64,000 nucleotides of DNA from Caballeronia glebae (GCF_001545035.1 NZ_FCOJ02000001.1:248001-312000), one strand, 5' to 3'. Counted from the stretch's first letter, positions 37,810 through 46,341 are shown. Notes: generated from the letters alone by a model not told the origin. Translations and numbers: made by a program.

Positions 37810-38424
37810 ATGAGCAGAATCGCGATTATCGGGGCGACCGGCAATGTTGGCAGCCGTTTGCTCGAAGAATCGTTGCGGCGCGGACACACGGTCACGGCGA
37901 TCGCGCGCGATACCTCCGCGCTCGGGCAGCGCGAAGGCCTCAGTACCCAGAACGCCGACGTACTCGATGCCAGCGCGCTCGCAAGCGCGCTCGCCGGACA
38001 CGACGCCGTGTTCAGCGCGACGCGCTTCGCCACGGTGTCCGAAAGCGCGATCGTCGAGCCGGTGAAGCGCGCTGGCGTGCGGCGTCTGCTGGTGGTCGGC
38101 GGTGCGGGCAGTTTGTACGCGGCTCCCGGCCAGCGCGTGCTCGACGCGCCCGATTTTCCCGCTGCATACAAGCCGGAAGCCACGGCGGGCGCGGCGTTTC
38201 TCGATGCCTTGCGCCGCGAACGCGACCTGGACTGGACGTTCGTGTCGCCGTCGGCGGAATTCGTGCCGGGCCCGCGCACGCGAAAATTCCGCATCGGCGT
38301 GGACGAATTGCTCGTCGACGGCGGCGGCCGAAGCTGGATCTCGTTCGACGACTACGCGATCGCGTTCCTCGATGAATTCGAACGCGACGCCCATATCAAA
38401 CAGCGCATCACCATCGGCTACTGA
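37810..38424 (+). CDS. NAD(P)-dependent oxidoreductase/epimerase-like protein (NmrA/YwnB type)
   Basis: The ATG at 37810 has AGGAGAG upstream and gives 204 residues (a GTG at 37804 is possible). The Rossmann motif IAIIGATGNVGSRLLEESL opens the protein, and RRLLVVGGAGSLYAAPGQR follows in the middle. Such short atypical SDR proteins bind NAD(P)(H) and often act as flavin reductases or redox sensors. The active-site Tyr/Lys pair of classical SDRs is not evident. It is monocistronic and converges with the DUF3331 gene over a strong hairpin. Confidence 0.85.
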   Translation: MSRIAIIGATGNVGSRLLEESLRRGHTVTAIARDTSALGQREGLSTQNADVLDASALASALAGHDAVFSATRFATVSESAIVEPVKRAGVRRLLVVGGAGSLYAAPGQRVLDAPDFPAAYKPEATAGAAFLDALRRERDLDWTFVSPSAEFVPGPRTRKFRIGVDELLVDGGGRSWISFDDYAIAFLDEFERDAHIKQRITIGY

Positions 38425-38432
38425 ACGCGAGC

Positions 38433-38475
38433 GGCGGCGGCACGGGCGTCGAATGCCGATGCCCGTGCCGCCGCC
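38433..38475. terminator. 15-bp perfect hairpin between convergent genes
   Basis: GGCGGCGGCACGGGC (38433-38447) pairs perfectly with GCCCGTGCCGCCGCC (38461-38475) around a 13-nt loop. It lies between the convergent oxidoreductase and DUF3331 genes. There is no T tract, but the stem is very stable and the position suits a bidirectional terminator. Confidence 0.6.
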
Positions 38476-38494
38476 GTCCGCTTCTGCCGACGCC

Positions 38495-38962
38495 TTAGCC
38501 GTGCAAATCGACTTCCAATTGCTCGGCGTCTTTGGGCATCGCTTCGGCGAGGATCATCGCGGCCGCGTTTTGCGGTTTCGGATCGCGCTGCGACGGCCGA
38601 TAGACCTGATCGCCGCGATGAATCGGCATGCCCGATAGCGAGCAGACGCCCGCGGCCGTCGCCGTGGTCGCGCGCCAGCCCTGATAGCCGTAGTGACACG
38701 TACCCGGATCGGACCAGTACACGAGCGCCGTCGCGCTGCTCGGACGCTCGATCACGCGCACGATGGCTTGCGGAAACGGCAGCCGCTCACTCGAATGCCG
38801 CGGGTGCGCGCGGTTCCAGTCGCGCGTCAGGCGATCGAGAAACGCGTTTTCGGCGCGAGCGGATTTCTGGGAAGGTGCAGTGCGGGCGATGTCCGTGGGC
38901 ATCGCTTCGAGCAGGTGAACCGTCTGTGACCACGGGTCCGCTCTTTTCATACAAGCTGTCAT
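38495..38962 (-). CDS. DUF3331 family protein
   Basis: The ATG at 38962 gives a 155-residue protein. The C-terminal half has ALVYWSDPGTCHYGYQGWR, GVCSLSGMPIHRGDQVYRP and PQNAAAMILAEAMP, the pattern of DUF3331, a family abundant in Burkholderia and relatives. The Cys and the paired short motifs suggest a small, possibly zinc- or nucleic-acid-binding domain; the function is unknown. The frame stays open further upstream to 39169, without family similarity. Confidence 0.75.
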   Translation of the reverse strand: MTACMKRADPWSQTVHLLEAMPTDIARTAPSQKSARAENAFLDRLTRDWNRAHPRHSSERLPFPQAIVRVIERPSSATALVYWSDPGTCHYGYQGWRATTATAAGVCSLSGMPIHRGDQVYRPSQRDPKPQNAAAMILAEAMPKDAEQLEVDLHG

Positions 38963-39220
38963 GGCATTGTTCCAGGCTTTGACTCGACCTAGAACGTACG
39001 TCATTAAGCATATAGCGATAAATACCGCATCAGTGAATACACTATCCCGTTGTTGCGAATAATCGGCGATGGCAGGCGTGGCGCTTCGCCGCGCCTTGGT
39101 GGACGGGCGTTCAAGCGATTCGTAAGCTTTTCGCGCAGCGGTGCGAATTGAGCTTTTGGCTGCAATCACCCCGCTTCGGAAGGGTTTTGTTCGGGATTTT
39201 GCGCGATTTGTCAGGCCAAT

Positions 39221-40057
39221 CTACGCGACCGCACGCGCCGCCGCGCGACCCCGCAACCATTCCAGCGCCAGCAGCAGACTCGTCGAGAACACGATGAGAA
39301 TCGTCGCGAGCGCCGCGATCGTCGGGCTGATGTTTTCGCGGATGCCGGTAAACATTTGTCGCGGCAGCGTCGTTTGATCGGCGCCGGCGAGAAAAAGCGT
39401 GACCACGACTTCGTCGAAGGAAGTGGCGAACGCGAAGAGCGCGCCCGAAATCACGCCCGGCGCAATGACCGGCAGCGTCACGCGGAAGAACGTCTTGAGC
39501 GGGCTCGCGCCGAGCGACTGACTCGCGCGCACGAGGTTCGTGTTGAAGTTCTGCAGCGTCGCGCCGACGGTCGTCACGACGAAGGGCACGCCGAGCGCCG
39601 CGTGCGCCAGGATCAGCCCGAAGTAAGTATTGGCGATGCCGAGCGGCGCGAAGAACAGATACATGCCGACCCCGACGACGATCACCGGCACGATCATCGG
39701 CGAGATGAGCACGGCCATCAGCAGGCTCTTGCCCATGAAGTTCGCCTTCGTCAGTCCGACCGCGGCGAGCGTGCCGAGAATCGTCGCGACGAGCGTCGCG
39801 GAAGGCGCGACGATGAAGCTGTTCTTGGCAGCCATGCGCCACTCGTCGGACATGACGAGGTTGTGATACCAGCGCATCGACCAGCCCGGAATCGGATAGA
39901 CGAGGAACGTGCTCGACGAGAACGAGAGCGGCACGATCGCGAGCACGGGCAGGATCAGATACAGCAGCGTCAGCACGCAAATGATGCGCAGCGCGAAGTA
40001 CCAGATGCGCTCGATGGCGGACGTATGCGGCGCGAACATCGGTTTGGCGAGTTTCAT
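39221..40057 (-). CDS. ABC transporter permease, polyamine type (PotC-like)
   Basis: A 278-residue inner-membrane protein with about six helices and the binding-protein-dependent permease EAA signature around RASQSLGASPLKTFFRVTLP. It is the last gene of a four-gene importer operon (ATPase, binding protein, two permeases) and starts six bases after the previous gene. It forms the channel with the PotB-like subunit for a polyamine or related cation; the substrate is inferred. Confidence 0.9.
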   Translation of the reverse strand: MKLAKPMFAPHTSAIERIWYFALRIICVLTLLYLILPVLAIVPLSFSSSTFLVYPIPGWSMRWYHNLVMSDEWRMAAKNSFIVAPSATLVATILGTLAAVGLTKANFMGKSLLMAVLISPMIVPVIVVGVGMYLFFAPLGIANTYFGLILAHAALGVPFVVTTVGATLQNFNTNLVRASQSLGASPLKTFFRVTLPVIAPGVISGALFAFATSFDEVVVTLFLAGADQTTLPRQMFTGIRENISPTIAALATILIVFSTSLLLALEWLRGRAAARAVA

Positions 40058-40063
40058 CTTTCT

Positions 40064-41335
40064 TTACCCCAGGCTCACGTTCGAGCGCGTGAAGCGGCCG
40101 TAGACCACGTAGAGCAGCAGCGTCGCGGCGAGCAGCAGCGCGCCGAGCGCGCACGCCATGCCCCAGTTGATCGTCACGTTGGTGAAGTAGGCGATGTAAT
40201 AGCTGACCATCTGATCGTTCGGCCCGCCGAGCAGCGCGGGCGTGATGTAGTAGCCGATGGCCAGAATGAACACGAGCAGCACGCCCGCGCCGATGCCCGG
40301 ATACGTCTGCGGCACGTACACGCGCCAGAACGCGGCGAACGGATGGCTGCCGAGCGACACGGCGGCGCGCTGATAAGTAGGCGGCACCGACTTCATCACG
40401 CTGTAGAGCGGCAGGATCATGAAGGGCAGCAGGATGTGCGTCATCGAGATGTACACGCCCACGCGATTGAACAGCAGCGCGAGCGGCGAGCCGATCAGTC
40501 CCGCGCCGATCAGCGCCGTGTTCACGAGCCCCTCGCTTTGCAGAAGCACGATCCACGCGGCGACGCGCACCAGCACGGAGGTCCAGAACGGAATCAGCAC
40601 GAGAACCATCACAAGGTTCGCGCGGCGTTCGGGCAGCGTCGAGATCCAGTAGGCGAGCGGATACCCGAGGAGCAATGCGAACAGCGTCACCCCGACGCCG
40701 ATCACGAACGTTCGGCCGAAGACGTTGAGGTAGATCGACTGATCGGGGTCCGCATGGACGATATTGCCGAAGCCGTCCTGCTTGTGATCCAGCGACGCGA
40801 GGAAATAGAACGGCGAATAACGGCCCGCGTTCTTCGCGATTGCCTGCCAGTAAGCGGGATCGTTCCAGCGTTCATCGATTTCGATGATTTTCGACTTGAT
40901 CTGCGCGGCGGGCAGCGGCTTGCCGTCGTCGGCGGTGAGCGACATCGCGCGCGCGGTCTTCGCGACGAGCGAGCGGTAGCCCGGAATCTCGGTGTTCAGC
41001 CGGCGGGCGAGGGCGCCCATCGATTCGCCGTCGGATATCGCGGTGAGGTCTTGCGCGAGCGCGGCATACGCTTCATCCGATGGCGGCGTCTTGCGGTCCC
41101 ATTTCGCGAGCGCGGCGCCGGTGTGCGGCAACGCGTTCGCCACTTCGGGATTCTGGACGGCGCGCGTGAGCAGCGCACCGATCGGCACGACAAAAATCAG
41201 GAACAGGAAAATGGCGAGCGGCGCGATCAGCGCGAGCGCCATGGCGCGCTTTTTCGCATCGGCGATCTTCAGTTCGCGCTTCAGACGCGCGCTCGATTCG
41301 CCCGACTCTTCCGCGGGGATCGTCATGGTGTTCAC
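40064..41335 (-). CDS. ABC transporter permease, polyamine type (PotB-like) with long periplasmic loop
   Basis: The GTG at 41335 is chosen because AAGGAG lies eight bases before it; an ATG three codons in is too distant from that site. The product is 423 residues: first helix at LALIAPLAIFLFLIFVVPIG, then a large soluble insertion of about 150 residues (residues 55-200), then the remaining helices with the EAA loop RAAVSLGSHPFAAFWRVYVP. The insertion makes it longer than E. coli PotB (about 285 residues); similar insertions are known in some YdcU-like permeases. Pairs with the downstream permease. Confidence 0.9.
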   Translation of the reverse strand: MNTMTIPAEESGESSARLKRELKIADAKKRAMALALIAPLAIFLFLIFVVPIGALLTRAVQNPEVANALPHTGAALAKWDRKTPPSDEAYAALAQDLTAISDGESMGALARRLNTEIPGYRSLVAKTARAMSLTADDGKPLPAAQIKSKIIEIDERWNDPAYWQAIAKNAGRYSPFYFLASLDHKQDGFGNIVHADPDQSIYLNVFGRTFVIGVGVTLFALLLGYPLAYWISTLPERRANLVMVLVLIPFWTSVLVRVAAWIVLLQSEGLVNTALIGAGLIGSPLALLFNRVGVYISMTHILLPFMILPLYSVMKSVPPTYQRAAVSLGSHPFAAFWRVYVPQTYPGIGAGVLLVFILAIGYYITPALLGGPNDQMVSYYIAYFTNVTINWGMACALGALLLAATLLLYVVYGRFTRSNVSLG

Positions 41336-41407
41336 GCTTGTATCTCCTTCTTGACGGTCGCGCCTCTCGACGAAGCGCAACCGTCGTGCTGCCTGGCCTG
41401 GTCAGAC

Positions 41408-42442
41408 TTACTTCGACGCCCACGCGGTGAACCGCTGCTCAAGCTCGTCGCCGTGATCGGTCCAGAACGCCATGTCCTGCAGCACCGCGTTCTTCGCGTT
41501 GTCCGGCGAATTCGGCATGTCGGCCTTGATCTTTGCGTCGAGCGCGGAGATCGCGGCCTTGTTCACCGGGCCATACGCGATGTTCTTCGCATAGACTTCC
41601 TGCGGTTTCTGCGACACCGAATACGCGATGAACTGCTGCGCGACGTCCTTGTTCGGCGAACCCTTCGGAATCGCCCAGTAGTCGAGGTCGTAGATGCTGC
41701 CGTTCCACACGACCTTCAGGTTCTTGCCTTCCTTGCGCGCCGCGTCGATGCGGCCGTTATACGCGGTGGACATCACGACATCGCCCGCGACGAGGAACTG
41801 GGGCGGCTGCGCTCCCGCTTCCCACCATTGAATCGACGGCTTCAGTTCGTCGAGCTTCTTGAACGCGCGGTCCGCGCCCGCTTTCGTGCCGAGCACCTTG
41901 TAGACGTCCTTCGGCGCGACGCCGTCGGCCATAAGCGCGAATTCGAGGTTGTAACGCGCGCCTTTGCGCATGCCTCGCTTGCCGGGGAATTTCTTCGTGT
42001 CCCAGAAATCTGCCCAGCCTGCCGGCGCGGACTTCAGCTTGTCGCCGTTGTAGGCGAGCGCGGTCGACCACACGAAGAAGCCGGCGCCGCAGGTTTGCGG
42101 CGATTCGGGCACGAGATCGGACTTCTTCGCGATCTTCGACCAGTCGAGCTTTTCATAGAGACCTTCGTCGCAGCCGCGGCCAAGATCGCCGGATTCGACT
42201 TCGACCACGTCCCAGTTCACGTGCTTCGCTTCGACCATCGCCTTGACCTTGGCCTGCTCGCCGTTGTACTCGACGGCCGTGACCTTGTTCTTGGACGTCT
42301 GCTCGAACGGCTGGTTGAACGCGACTTTCTGCGCGTCGCCGTTCGCGCCGCCGAAGTTGACGACGGTGATCTCCGCCGCGCCCGACACCGCCGACGCGCA
42401 CGCGAGCGCAGCCGCGATGGAACACAGTGCGAACTTCTTCAT
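41408..42442 (-). CDS. ABC transporter periplasmic substrate-binding protein (PotD/YdcS type)
   Basis: A 344-residue periplasmic binding protein with a signal peptide (MKKFALCSIAAALACASAVS, then GAAE). The mature protein begins ITVVNFGGANGDAQKVAFNQ and contains WDVVEVESGDLGRGCDEGLY and a ligand-hinge region YDLDYWAIPKGSPNKDVAQQ. The fold family covers spermidine, putrescine and related ligands. GAGAGGAAAC precedes the ATG at 42442. It lies between the ATPase and permease genes, consistent with one operon. Confidence 0.92.
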   Translation of the reverse strand: MKKFALCSIAAALACASAVSGAAEITVVNFGGANGDAQKVAFNQPFEQTSKNKVTAVEYNGEQAKVKAMVEAKHVNWDVVEVESGDLGRGCDEGLYEKLDWSKIAKKSDLVPESPQTCGAGFFVWSTALAYNGDKLKSAPAGWADFWDTKKFPGKRGMRKGARYNLEFALMADGVAPKDVYKVLGTKAGADRAFKKLDELKPSIQWWEAGAQPPQFLVAGDVVMSTAYNGRIDAARKEGKNLKVVWNGSIYDLDYWAIPKGSPNKDVAQQFIAYSVSQKPQEVYAKNIAYGPVNKAAISALDAKIKADMPNSPDNAKNAVLQDMAFWTDHGDELEQRFTAWASK

Positions 42443-42515
42443 GATGGTTTCCTCTCTTCTTCGACTTGGTTTTGTCAGTGGACTTACGGATGGAAGCGCA
42501 ACGCCTGGCCGTTGT

Positions 42516-43613
42516 TCAGGCGAACACGCGCAGATGCTCGGGCGCGAATTCGAGCGCGATTGGCGCGCCGGGCGTGAAGCCGTCGAGCGCCGCGGTGCCG
42601 AGCGGCACCTTGACGAAGCATTCGTCCTGCTCGCGCACACCGCAGCGCATGCGCACGTGATCGCCGAAATAGATGAGGCTCTTCGCTTCGCCGGAAAGCG
42701 CGTTGATGTTGCCGTTCGCGTGGCCATTGCCTTGCGTGAGCTTCATGCGTTCCGGCCGGATGCACGCGATGGCCTCTGCACCCGGCTTCGCGTTCGCGAC
42801 ATTGAGCCCCGAGACGCGCGTGCCATCGGCGAGGCGGATCTCGCAGAAATCGCCCTGAATCTGTTCGACGGTGCCGCGCAGCCGGTTGCTGTCGCCGATG
42901 AAGTTCGCGACGAACTCGTTGCACGGCGCTTCATACAGATGATCGACGGTGTCGAGTTGCTGCACGATGCCCTTGTCGAACACGGCGACGCGGTCGGACA
43001 TCGTGAGCGCTTCGCCCTGATCGTGCGTGACGTAGACGAAAGTGACGCCGAGCTTCTCGTGCAGCGCCTTGAGTTCGATCTGCATGTGCTCGCGCAACTG
43101 CTTGTCGAGCGCGCCGAGCGGCTCGTCCATCAGCACGAGCTTGGGCTCGAACACGAGCGCGCGAGCGAGCGCGATGCGCTGCTGCTGGCCGCCGGAAAGC
43201 TGTGCCGGATAACGCTTCGCGAAGCTTTCCATACGCACCATCTTGAGCGCGTTGTTCACGCGATGCGCGCGCTCTTCGGCGGACATCTTCCGCACCGTCA
43301 GCGGATATTCGACGTTCTGCTGCACCGACAGATGCGGAAAGAGCGCGTAGTTCTGAAACACCATGCCGATGTCGCGCTTGTGCGGCGGCACCTTGTTGAG
43401 CAGCTTGCCGTCGAGCCAGATTTCGCCGCCGGTCGGGAACTCGAAGCCGGCGAGCATCATGAGGCAGGTCGTCTTGCCTGAACCCGACGGCCCGAGCAAC
43501 GTGAGGAACTCGCCCTGATAGATATCGAGATCGAGCGATTTGACGACGAGCGTTTCACCGTCGTACGTCTTTCGAACGCCGCGAAAGCTGACGATCACCT
43601 GATCGGATTTCAT
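42516..43613 (-). CDS. ABC transporter ATP-binding protein, polyamine type (PotA-like)
   Basis: The ATG at 43613, with AAGGAG nine bases upstream, gives 365 residues. The ATPase domain has Walker A GPSGSGKT, Q-loop FQNYALFP, signature LSGGQQQR and Walker B VLMDEPLGALDKQ, followed by THD. The C-terminal TOBE domain (about 250-365) is typical of the PotA/MalK group. First gene of the importer operon, transcribed away from the MocR regulator. Confidence 0.93.
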   Translation of the reverse strand: MKSDQVIVSFRGVRKTYDGETLVVKSLDLDIYQGEFLTLLGPSGSGKTTCLMMLAGFEFPTGGEIWLDGKLLNKVPPHKRDIGMVFQNYALFPHLSVQQNVEYPLTVRKMSAEERAHRVNNALKMVRMESFAKRYPAQLSGGQQQRIALARALVFEPKLVLMDEPLGALDKQLREHMQIELKALHEKLGVTFVYVTHDQGEALTMSDRVAVFDKGIVQQLDTVDHLYEAPCNEFVANFIGDSNRLRGTVEQIQGDFCEIRLADGTRVSGLNVANAKPGAEAIACIRPERMKLTQGNGHANGNINALSGEAKSLIYFGDHVRMRCGVREQDECFVKVPLGTAALDGFTPGAPIALEFAPEHLRVFA

Positions 43614-43699
43614 CTTCCGTGTCTCCTTCGGAAAACTCTGAAACTGCCGAACGTCTCTCCGACGCCCGGAAATTATTTCCACTACTTGCGATAACTATA

Positions 43700-43780
43700 G
43701 CCCGCCACGGTTCTACAATGTGGAGCCATTTCAATATTCAAAATAGAACCACTTGAGCACGTTTGGAAGAGTGGTTCCAT
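43700..43780. promoter_or_regulatory. Candidate MocR operator cluster between divergent operons
   Basis: Four copies of a GGTTCTA-like motif occur within 71 bases: GGTTCTA (43709-43715, plus), GGAGCC within TGGAGCC (43721-43727, minus), TAGAACC (43744-43750, minus) and GGTTCCA (43773-43779, plus). They lie between the ABC operon start (43613) and the regulator start (43796). MocR regulators typically bind such repeated half-sites and autoregulate. Function inferred. Confidence 0.6.
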
Positions 43781-43795
43781 GCGTTGGGGAACTCC

Positions 43796-45283
43796 GTGGA
43801 CACCATCATCCTCGCCGACTGGCTGAGCGCCCGCCTCGACCGCACGGCCGCCGAGCCGATGTACCGGCAAGTGCTCGAACTGATGCAGCAGGCGATCCTC
43901 ACGGGCCAGCTTGCGCCGGGCACCAAACTGCCGAGCTCGCGCACGCTCGCGATCGATCTGGGCATCGCGCGCAACACGGTGCTGCATGTCTACGATCAGC
44001 TCACGGCGGAAGGCTATGTGAACTCGACGACCGGCAGCGGCACGTATGTGGCCGACACCGCGCCGCGCGATGGCGCCGCGAAAAAGGCGAAGGCCGGGGA
44101 AACGAAGGCGCCGTGCACGATCTCGCGTCGCGGTGCTCGGCTGATCGCCCAGGCGGGCGTGTCGCCGAAACAGTGGGGCGCGTTCATGCCCGGCGTGCCG
44201 GATGTCGCCGAGTTTCCGGCGCGCACCTGGAGCCGTTTGCAGGCGCGTCTCTGGAAGCGCGCGAGCCCCGATCTGCTGACCTATGCACCGGGCGGCGGCT
44301 ATCGTCCGCTGCGGCGCGCGCTGTCGGATTATTTGCGCGTCGCGCGCTCGGTGAAATGTCAGCCTGACCAGATCATCATCACGACGGGCATTCATCAATC
44401 GATCGATCTCGCCGTGCGCCTGCTCGCCGATTTCGGCGACCGCGCGTGGGTCGAGGATCCGTGCTACTGGGGCGCGCGCAGCGTGCTGCAATCGTCGGGA
44501 CTGACGCTCGTGCCGATTCCCGTCGACGAGGAAGGACTCAATCCGGCTGCGCGCGACATGATCGAGCCGCCGCGCATCGCGCTCGTGACGCCGTCGCATC
44601 AATATCCGCTCGGCATGGTGATGAGCCTCGCGCGGCGCCGCGCGTTGCTCGAATTCGCGCGCCAGCACAAGGTGTGGATCATCGAGGACGACTACGACAG
44701 CGAGTTCCGCTACGGCAGCCGGCCGTTGTCGTCGCTGCAAGGGCTCGACGACGCGGGGCAGGTGATCTACGTCGGCAGTCTCGGCAAGATGCTTTATCCC
44801 GGATTGCGAATGGGCTACATGGTCGTGCCGGAGGAGCTCGTCGACACGTTTCGCATCGGCGTGGCCGAGTTGTATCGCGAAGGGCAACTGATGCAGCAGG
44901 CGGTGCTGACCGAGTTCATTCTCGACGGGCATCTCACGTCGCACGTGCGTCGCATGCGGGGGCTGTACGGCGAGCGTCGCGAATTGCTGATCAACGCGAT
45001 CCGCGCGCGCTTCGGCGATACGCTCGCCGTGCGCGGCGATGAAGCCGGCCTGCACTTCGTGCTCGAACTGCCGCAGTTCGTCGACGATCGCGCGGTCGCC
45101 GCCGATGCGCTGGCCGCCGGCGTCGTGACGCGGCCGCTGGTCAATTACTTCATGAATCGCGATGAGGCGTTGCGAGGGTTGATGCTCGGTTACGCGTGCG
45201 TGCCGAACGATCAGATCGCGCCTCACTTCGCCACGCTCGCGGACGTCATGGAACAAACGATACCTTTAGTCGTGAGCGCATAA
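43796..45283 (+). CDS. MocR-family transcriptional regulator (GntR helix-turn-helix fused to aminotransferase-like domain)
   Basis: The GTG at 43796, with GGGGA just upstream, gives about 495 residues; a TTG at 43763 would extend it. The N-terminal GntR-type domain reads PMYRQVLELMQQAILTGQLA, then LPSSRTLAIDLGIARNTVLH. A linker leads to a fold-type I PLP-dependent domain from about residue 120: QIIITTGIHQSIDLAVRLLA and IIEDDYDSEFRYGSRPLSSL, and the PLP-binding lysine in YVGSLGKMLYPGLRMGY. Such regulators sense PLP or amino/GABA-type ligands. It is divergent from the polyamine-type ABC operon, so it probably controls that transporter and itself. Confidence 0.92.
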   Translation: MDTIILADWLSARLDRTAAEPMYRQVLELMQQAILTGQLAPGTKLPSSRTLAIDLGIARNTVLHVYDQLTAEGYVNSTTGSGTYVADTAPRDGAAKKAKAGETKAPCTISRRGARLIAQAGVSPKQWGAFMPGVPDVAEFPARTWSRLQARLWKRASPDLLTYAPGGGYRPLRRALSDYLRVARSVKCQPDQIIITTGIHQSIDLAVRLLADFGDRAWVEDPCYWGARSVLQSSGLTLVPIPVDEEGLNPAARDMIEPPRIALVTPSHQYPLGMVMSLARRRALLEFARQHKVWIIEDDYDSEFRYGSRPLSSLQGLDDAGQVIYVGSLGKMLYPGLRMGYMVVPEELVDTFRIGVAELYREGQLMQQAVLTEFILDGHLTSHVRRMRGLYGERRELLINAIRARFGDTLAVRGDEAGLHFVLELPQFVDDRAVAADALAAGVVTRPLVNYFMNRDEALRGLMLGYACVPNDQIAPHFATLADVMEQTIPLVVSA

Positions 45284-45643
45284 GCGGGACCGAATGATTA
45301 ATTCGCCCTTTCGCGGACCGGGTAGTAACGGCGGGAAAAATCTTCTCACTCAATTAAATGACAACTAGCAGCAAAAAACTCATAAACGCTGCTTAAGGCA
45401 TTGAATATTTGAATAATTAAGAAGGGGTGGAATATCGGAATAATCTCATTTGTCTTTCTTGCGACGGAAATATAAAATTCGGCCACCTGGAAGCAATGGG
45501 TACTCTTTTTATCGAAGCCATGAAAAGAGTGATCGTTTGCCGTGCTCTAATGCGATAGTATTCGGGTGCCAAGACGATATGCGGGGCGTAAGCATTCTGG
45601 TCGATGCTGCGCGCTTTGAAAACTAATTACGAGGAAAATAAAA
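45284..45643. other. AT-rich leader region of the double-glycine peptide cluster
   Basis: 360 bases without a gene. GC content counted over 45361-45480 is 40 of 120 (33%), far below the flanks. This region must carry the promoter for the peptide genes. No specific operator was recognised. The composition suggests acquired DNA or a strongly AT-rich regulatory zone. Confidence 0.5.
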
Positions 45644-45763
45644 ATGCAGAAGATTCAACGTGAAGCGCTGACGCAAACGCAAATTACCGGTGGTTGCGCA
45701 AAAGCCAGTACGTCCGCGAAGGCAAGCAACACCACGGTCATCTATGTGACGGTCAAGGGCTAA
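45644..45763 (+). CDS. Double-glycine leader peptide 1 (39 residues)
   Basis: ATG at 45644 with GAGGA eight bases upstream; TAA at 45761-45763. Residues 1-17, MQKIQREALTQTQITGG, form a double-glycine leader with hydrophobic residues at positions -4 (I), -9 (L) and -14 (I), the pattern cut by C39 peptidases. The predicted mature part (22 residues) begins with Cys, is rich in Ala/Ser/Thr/Lys, contains SNTT and ends with alternating hydrophobic residues VIYVTVKG. It is the first of three related genes ahead of a C39-ABC exporter. The strongest ribosome-binding site of the three. No bacteriocin family recognised. Confidence 0.82.
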   Translation: MQKIQREALTQTQITGGCAKASTSAKASNTTVIYVTVKG

Positions 45764-45773
45764 CGGCTTGTTT

Positions 45774-45790
45774 TCTCCGTCTATCGGAGA
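45774..45790 (+). other. Small hairpin after peptide gene 1
   Basis: TCTCCG (45774-45779) pairs with CGGAGA (45785-45790) around a 5-nt loop, 11 bases after the stop of peptide 1. There is no T tract downstream. It may stabilise the mRNA end or attenuate read-through. Confidence 0.35.
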
Positions 45791-45936
45791 AGCTTGTGCC
45801 GGCACGCCAGTTCATTGGGGTTGTCGGTAAGAACCGAGGGAAATCGACTAACCACTGAATCGCCATTCTGACAATTCGGCGGGTAGCCGTTCCGCTTGGA
45901 AAATCGTCTGTTGAATTTCATTTGGAAAATAGCACC

Positions 45937-46059
45937 ATGCAAAAAATCGACCGTAGTCTCTTGGCTCAGGCTCAAATTTCTGGCGGCGCGGGTAAGAGCG
46001 GGGGCAGTAGCTCGACTGCGACGAACACCACTGACGTGACTATCAAGATCAGCGGCTAA
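45937..46059 (+). CDS. Double-glycine leader peptide 2 (40 residues)
   Basis: ATG at 45937 (TTGGAAAA upstream, rather far), TAA at 46057-46059. The leader MQKIDRSLLAQAQISGG is nearly the same as in peptide 1, with the same hydrophobic positions. The predicted 23-residue mature peptide is rich in Ser, Gly and Thr, contains the shared TATNTT motif, and ends in DVTIKISG with alternating hydrophobic residues. It lacks cysteine. Paralogue of peptides 1 and 3 by tandem duplication. Confidence 0.82.
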   Translation: MQKIDRSLLAQAQISGGAGKSGGSSSTATNTTDVTIKISG

Positions 46060-46127
46060 AAACGGCGACGGCTCTTGCCAGTGGTTCGAGCCGTTGTGAT
46101 TCCTGTCTTTTCTTTCAAATGCCTGTC

Positions 46128-46277
46128 ATGCAAAAAATCGAACGAAACGCGCTGAACCAAATTCAACTGTCGGGCGGTGCTGCGAAGTCGAGTTCGACTT
46201 CGACCGCTACTAACACCACCAACATCAAGATCAATATTTCGTCGACGACAAGTGGTGGTGGTTCCAGCCCCGTATAA
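46128..46277 (+). CDS. Double-glycine leader peptide 3 (49 residues)
   Basis: ATG at 46128 (an in-frame ATG at 46119 would add three residues); TAA at 46275-46277. Leader MQKIERNALNQIQLSGG, then a 32-residue predicted mature part: AAKSSSTSTATNTTNIKINI followed by a Ser/Thr/Gly tail ending SSPV. The TATNTT motif and following alternating strand are shared with peptide 2. No clear Shine-Dalgarno sequence is seen, in contrast with peptide 1. A strong hairpin lies 38 bases downstream. Confidence 0.8.
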   Translation: MQKIERNALNQIQLSGGAAKSSSTSTATNTTNIKINISSTTSGGGSSPV

Positions 46278-46315
46278 GATTCAGGCTCCGTAGAGTTTCG
46301 CTAATGTGAAATTCA

Positions 46316-46341
46316 AGGGCGCGCCGATTCGGGTGCGCCCT
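46316..46341 (+). terminator. Hairpin between peptide genes and export genes (possible attenuator)
   Basis: AGGGCGCGCC (46316-46325) pairs with GGTGCGCCCT (46332-46341), ten pairs with one G-U, around GATTCG. There is no T run, so it may act as partial terminator or 3'-end stabiliser that lets the peptides be made in excess over the exporter. Confidence 0.5.

Noticed and set aside
39356..42577. A 1073-codon plus-strand frame across the ABC transporter operon
   Set aside because: Its product is a low-complexity Arg/His/Glu-rich sequence; the minus strand holds three well-matched transporter genes.
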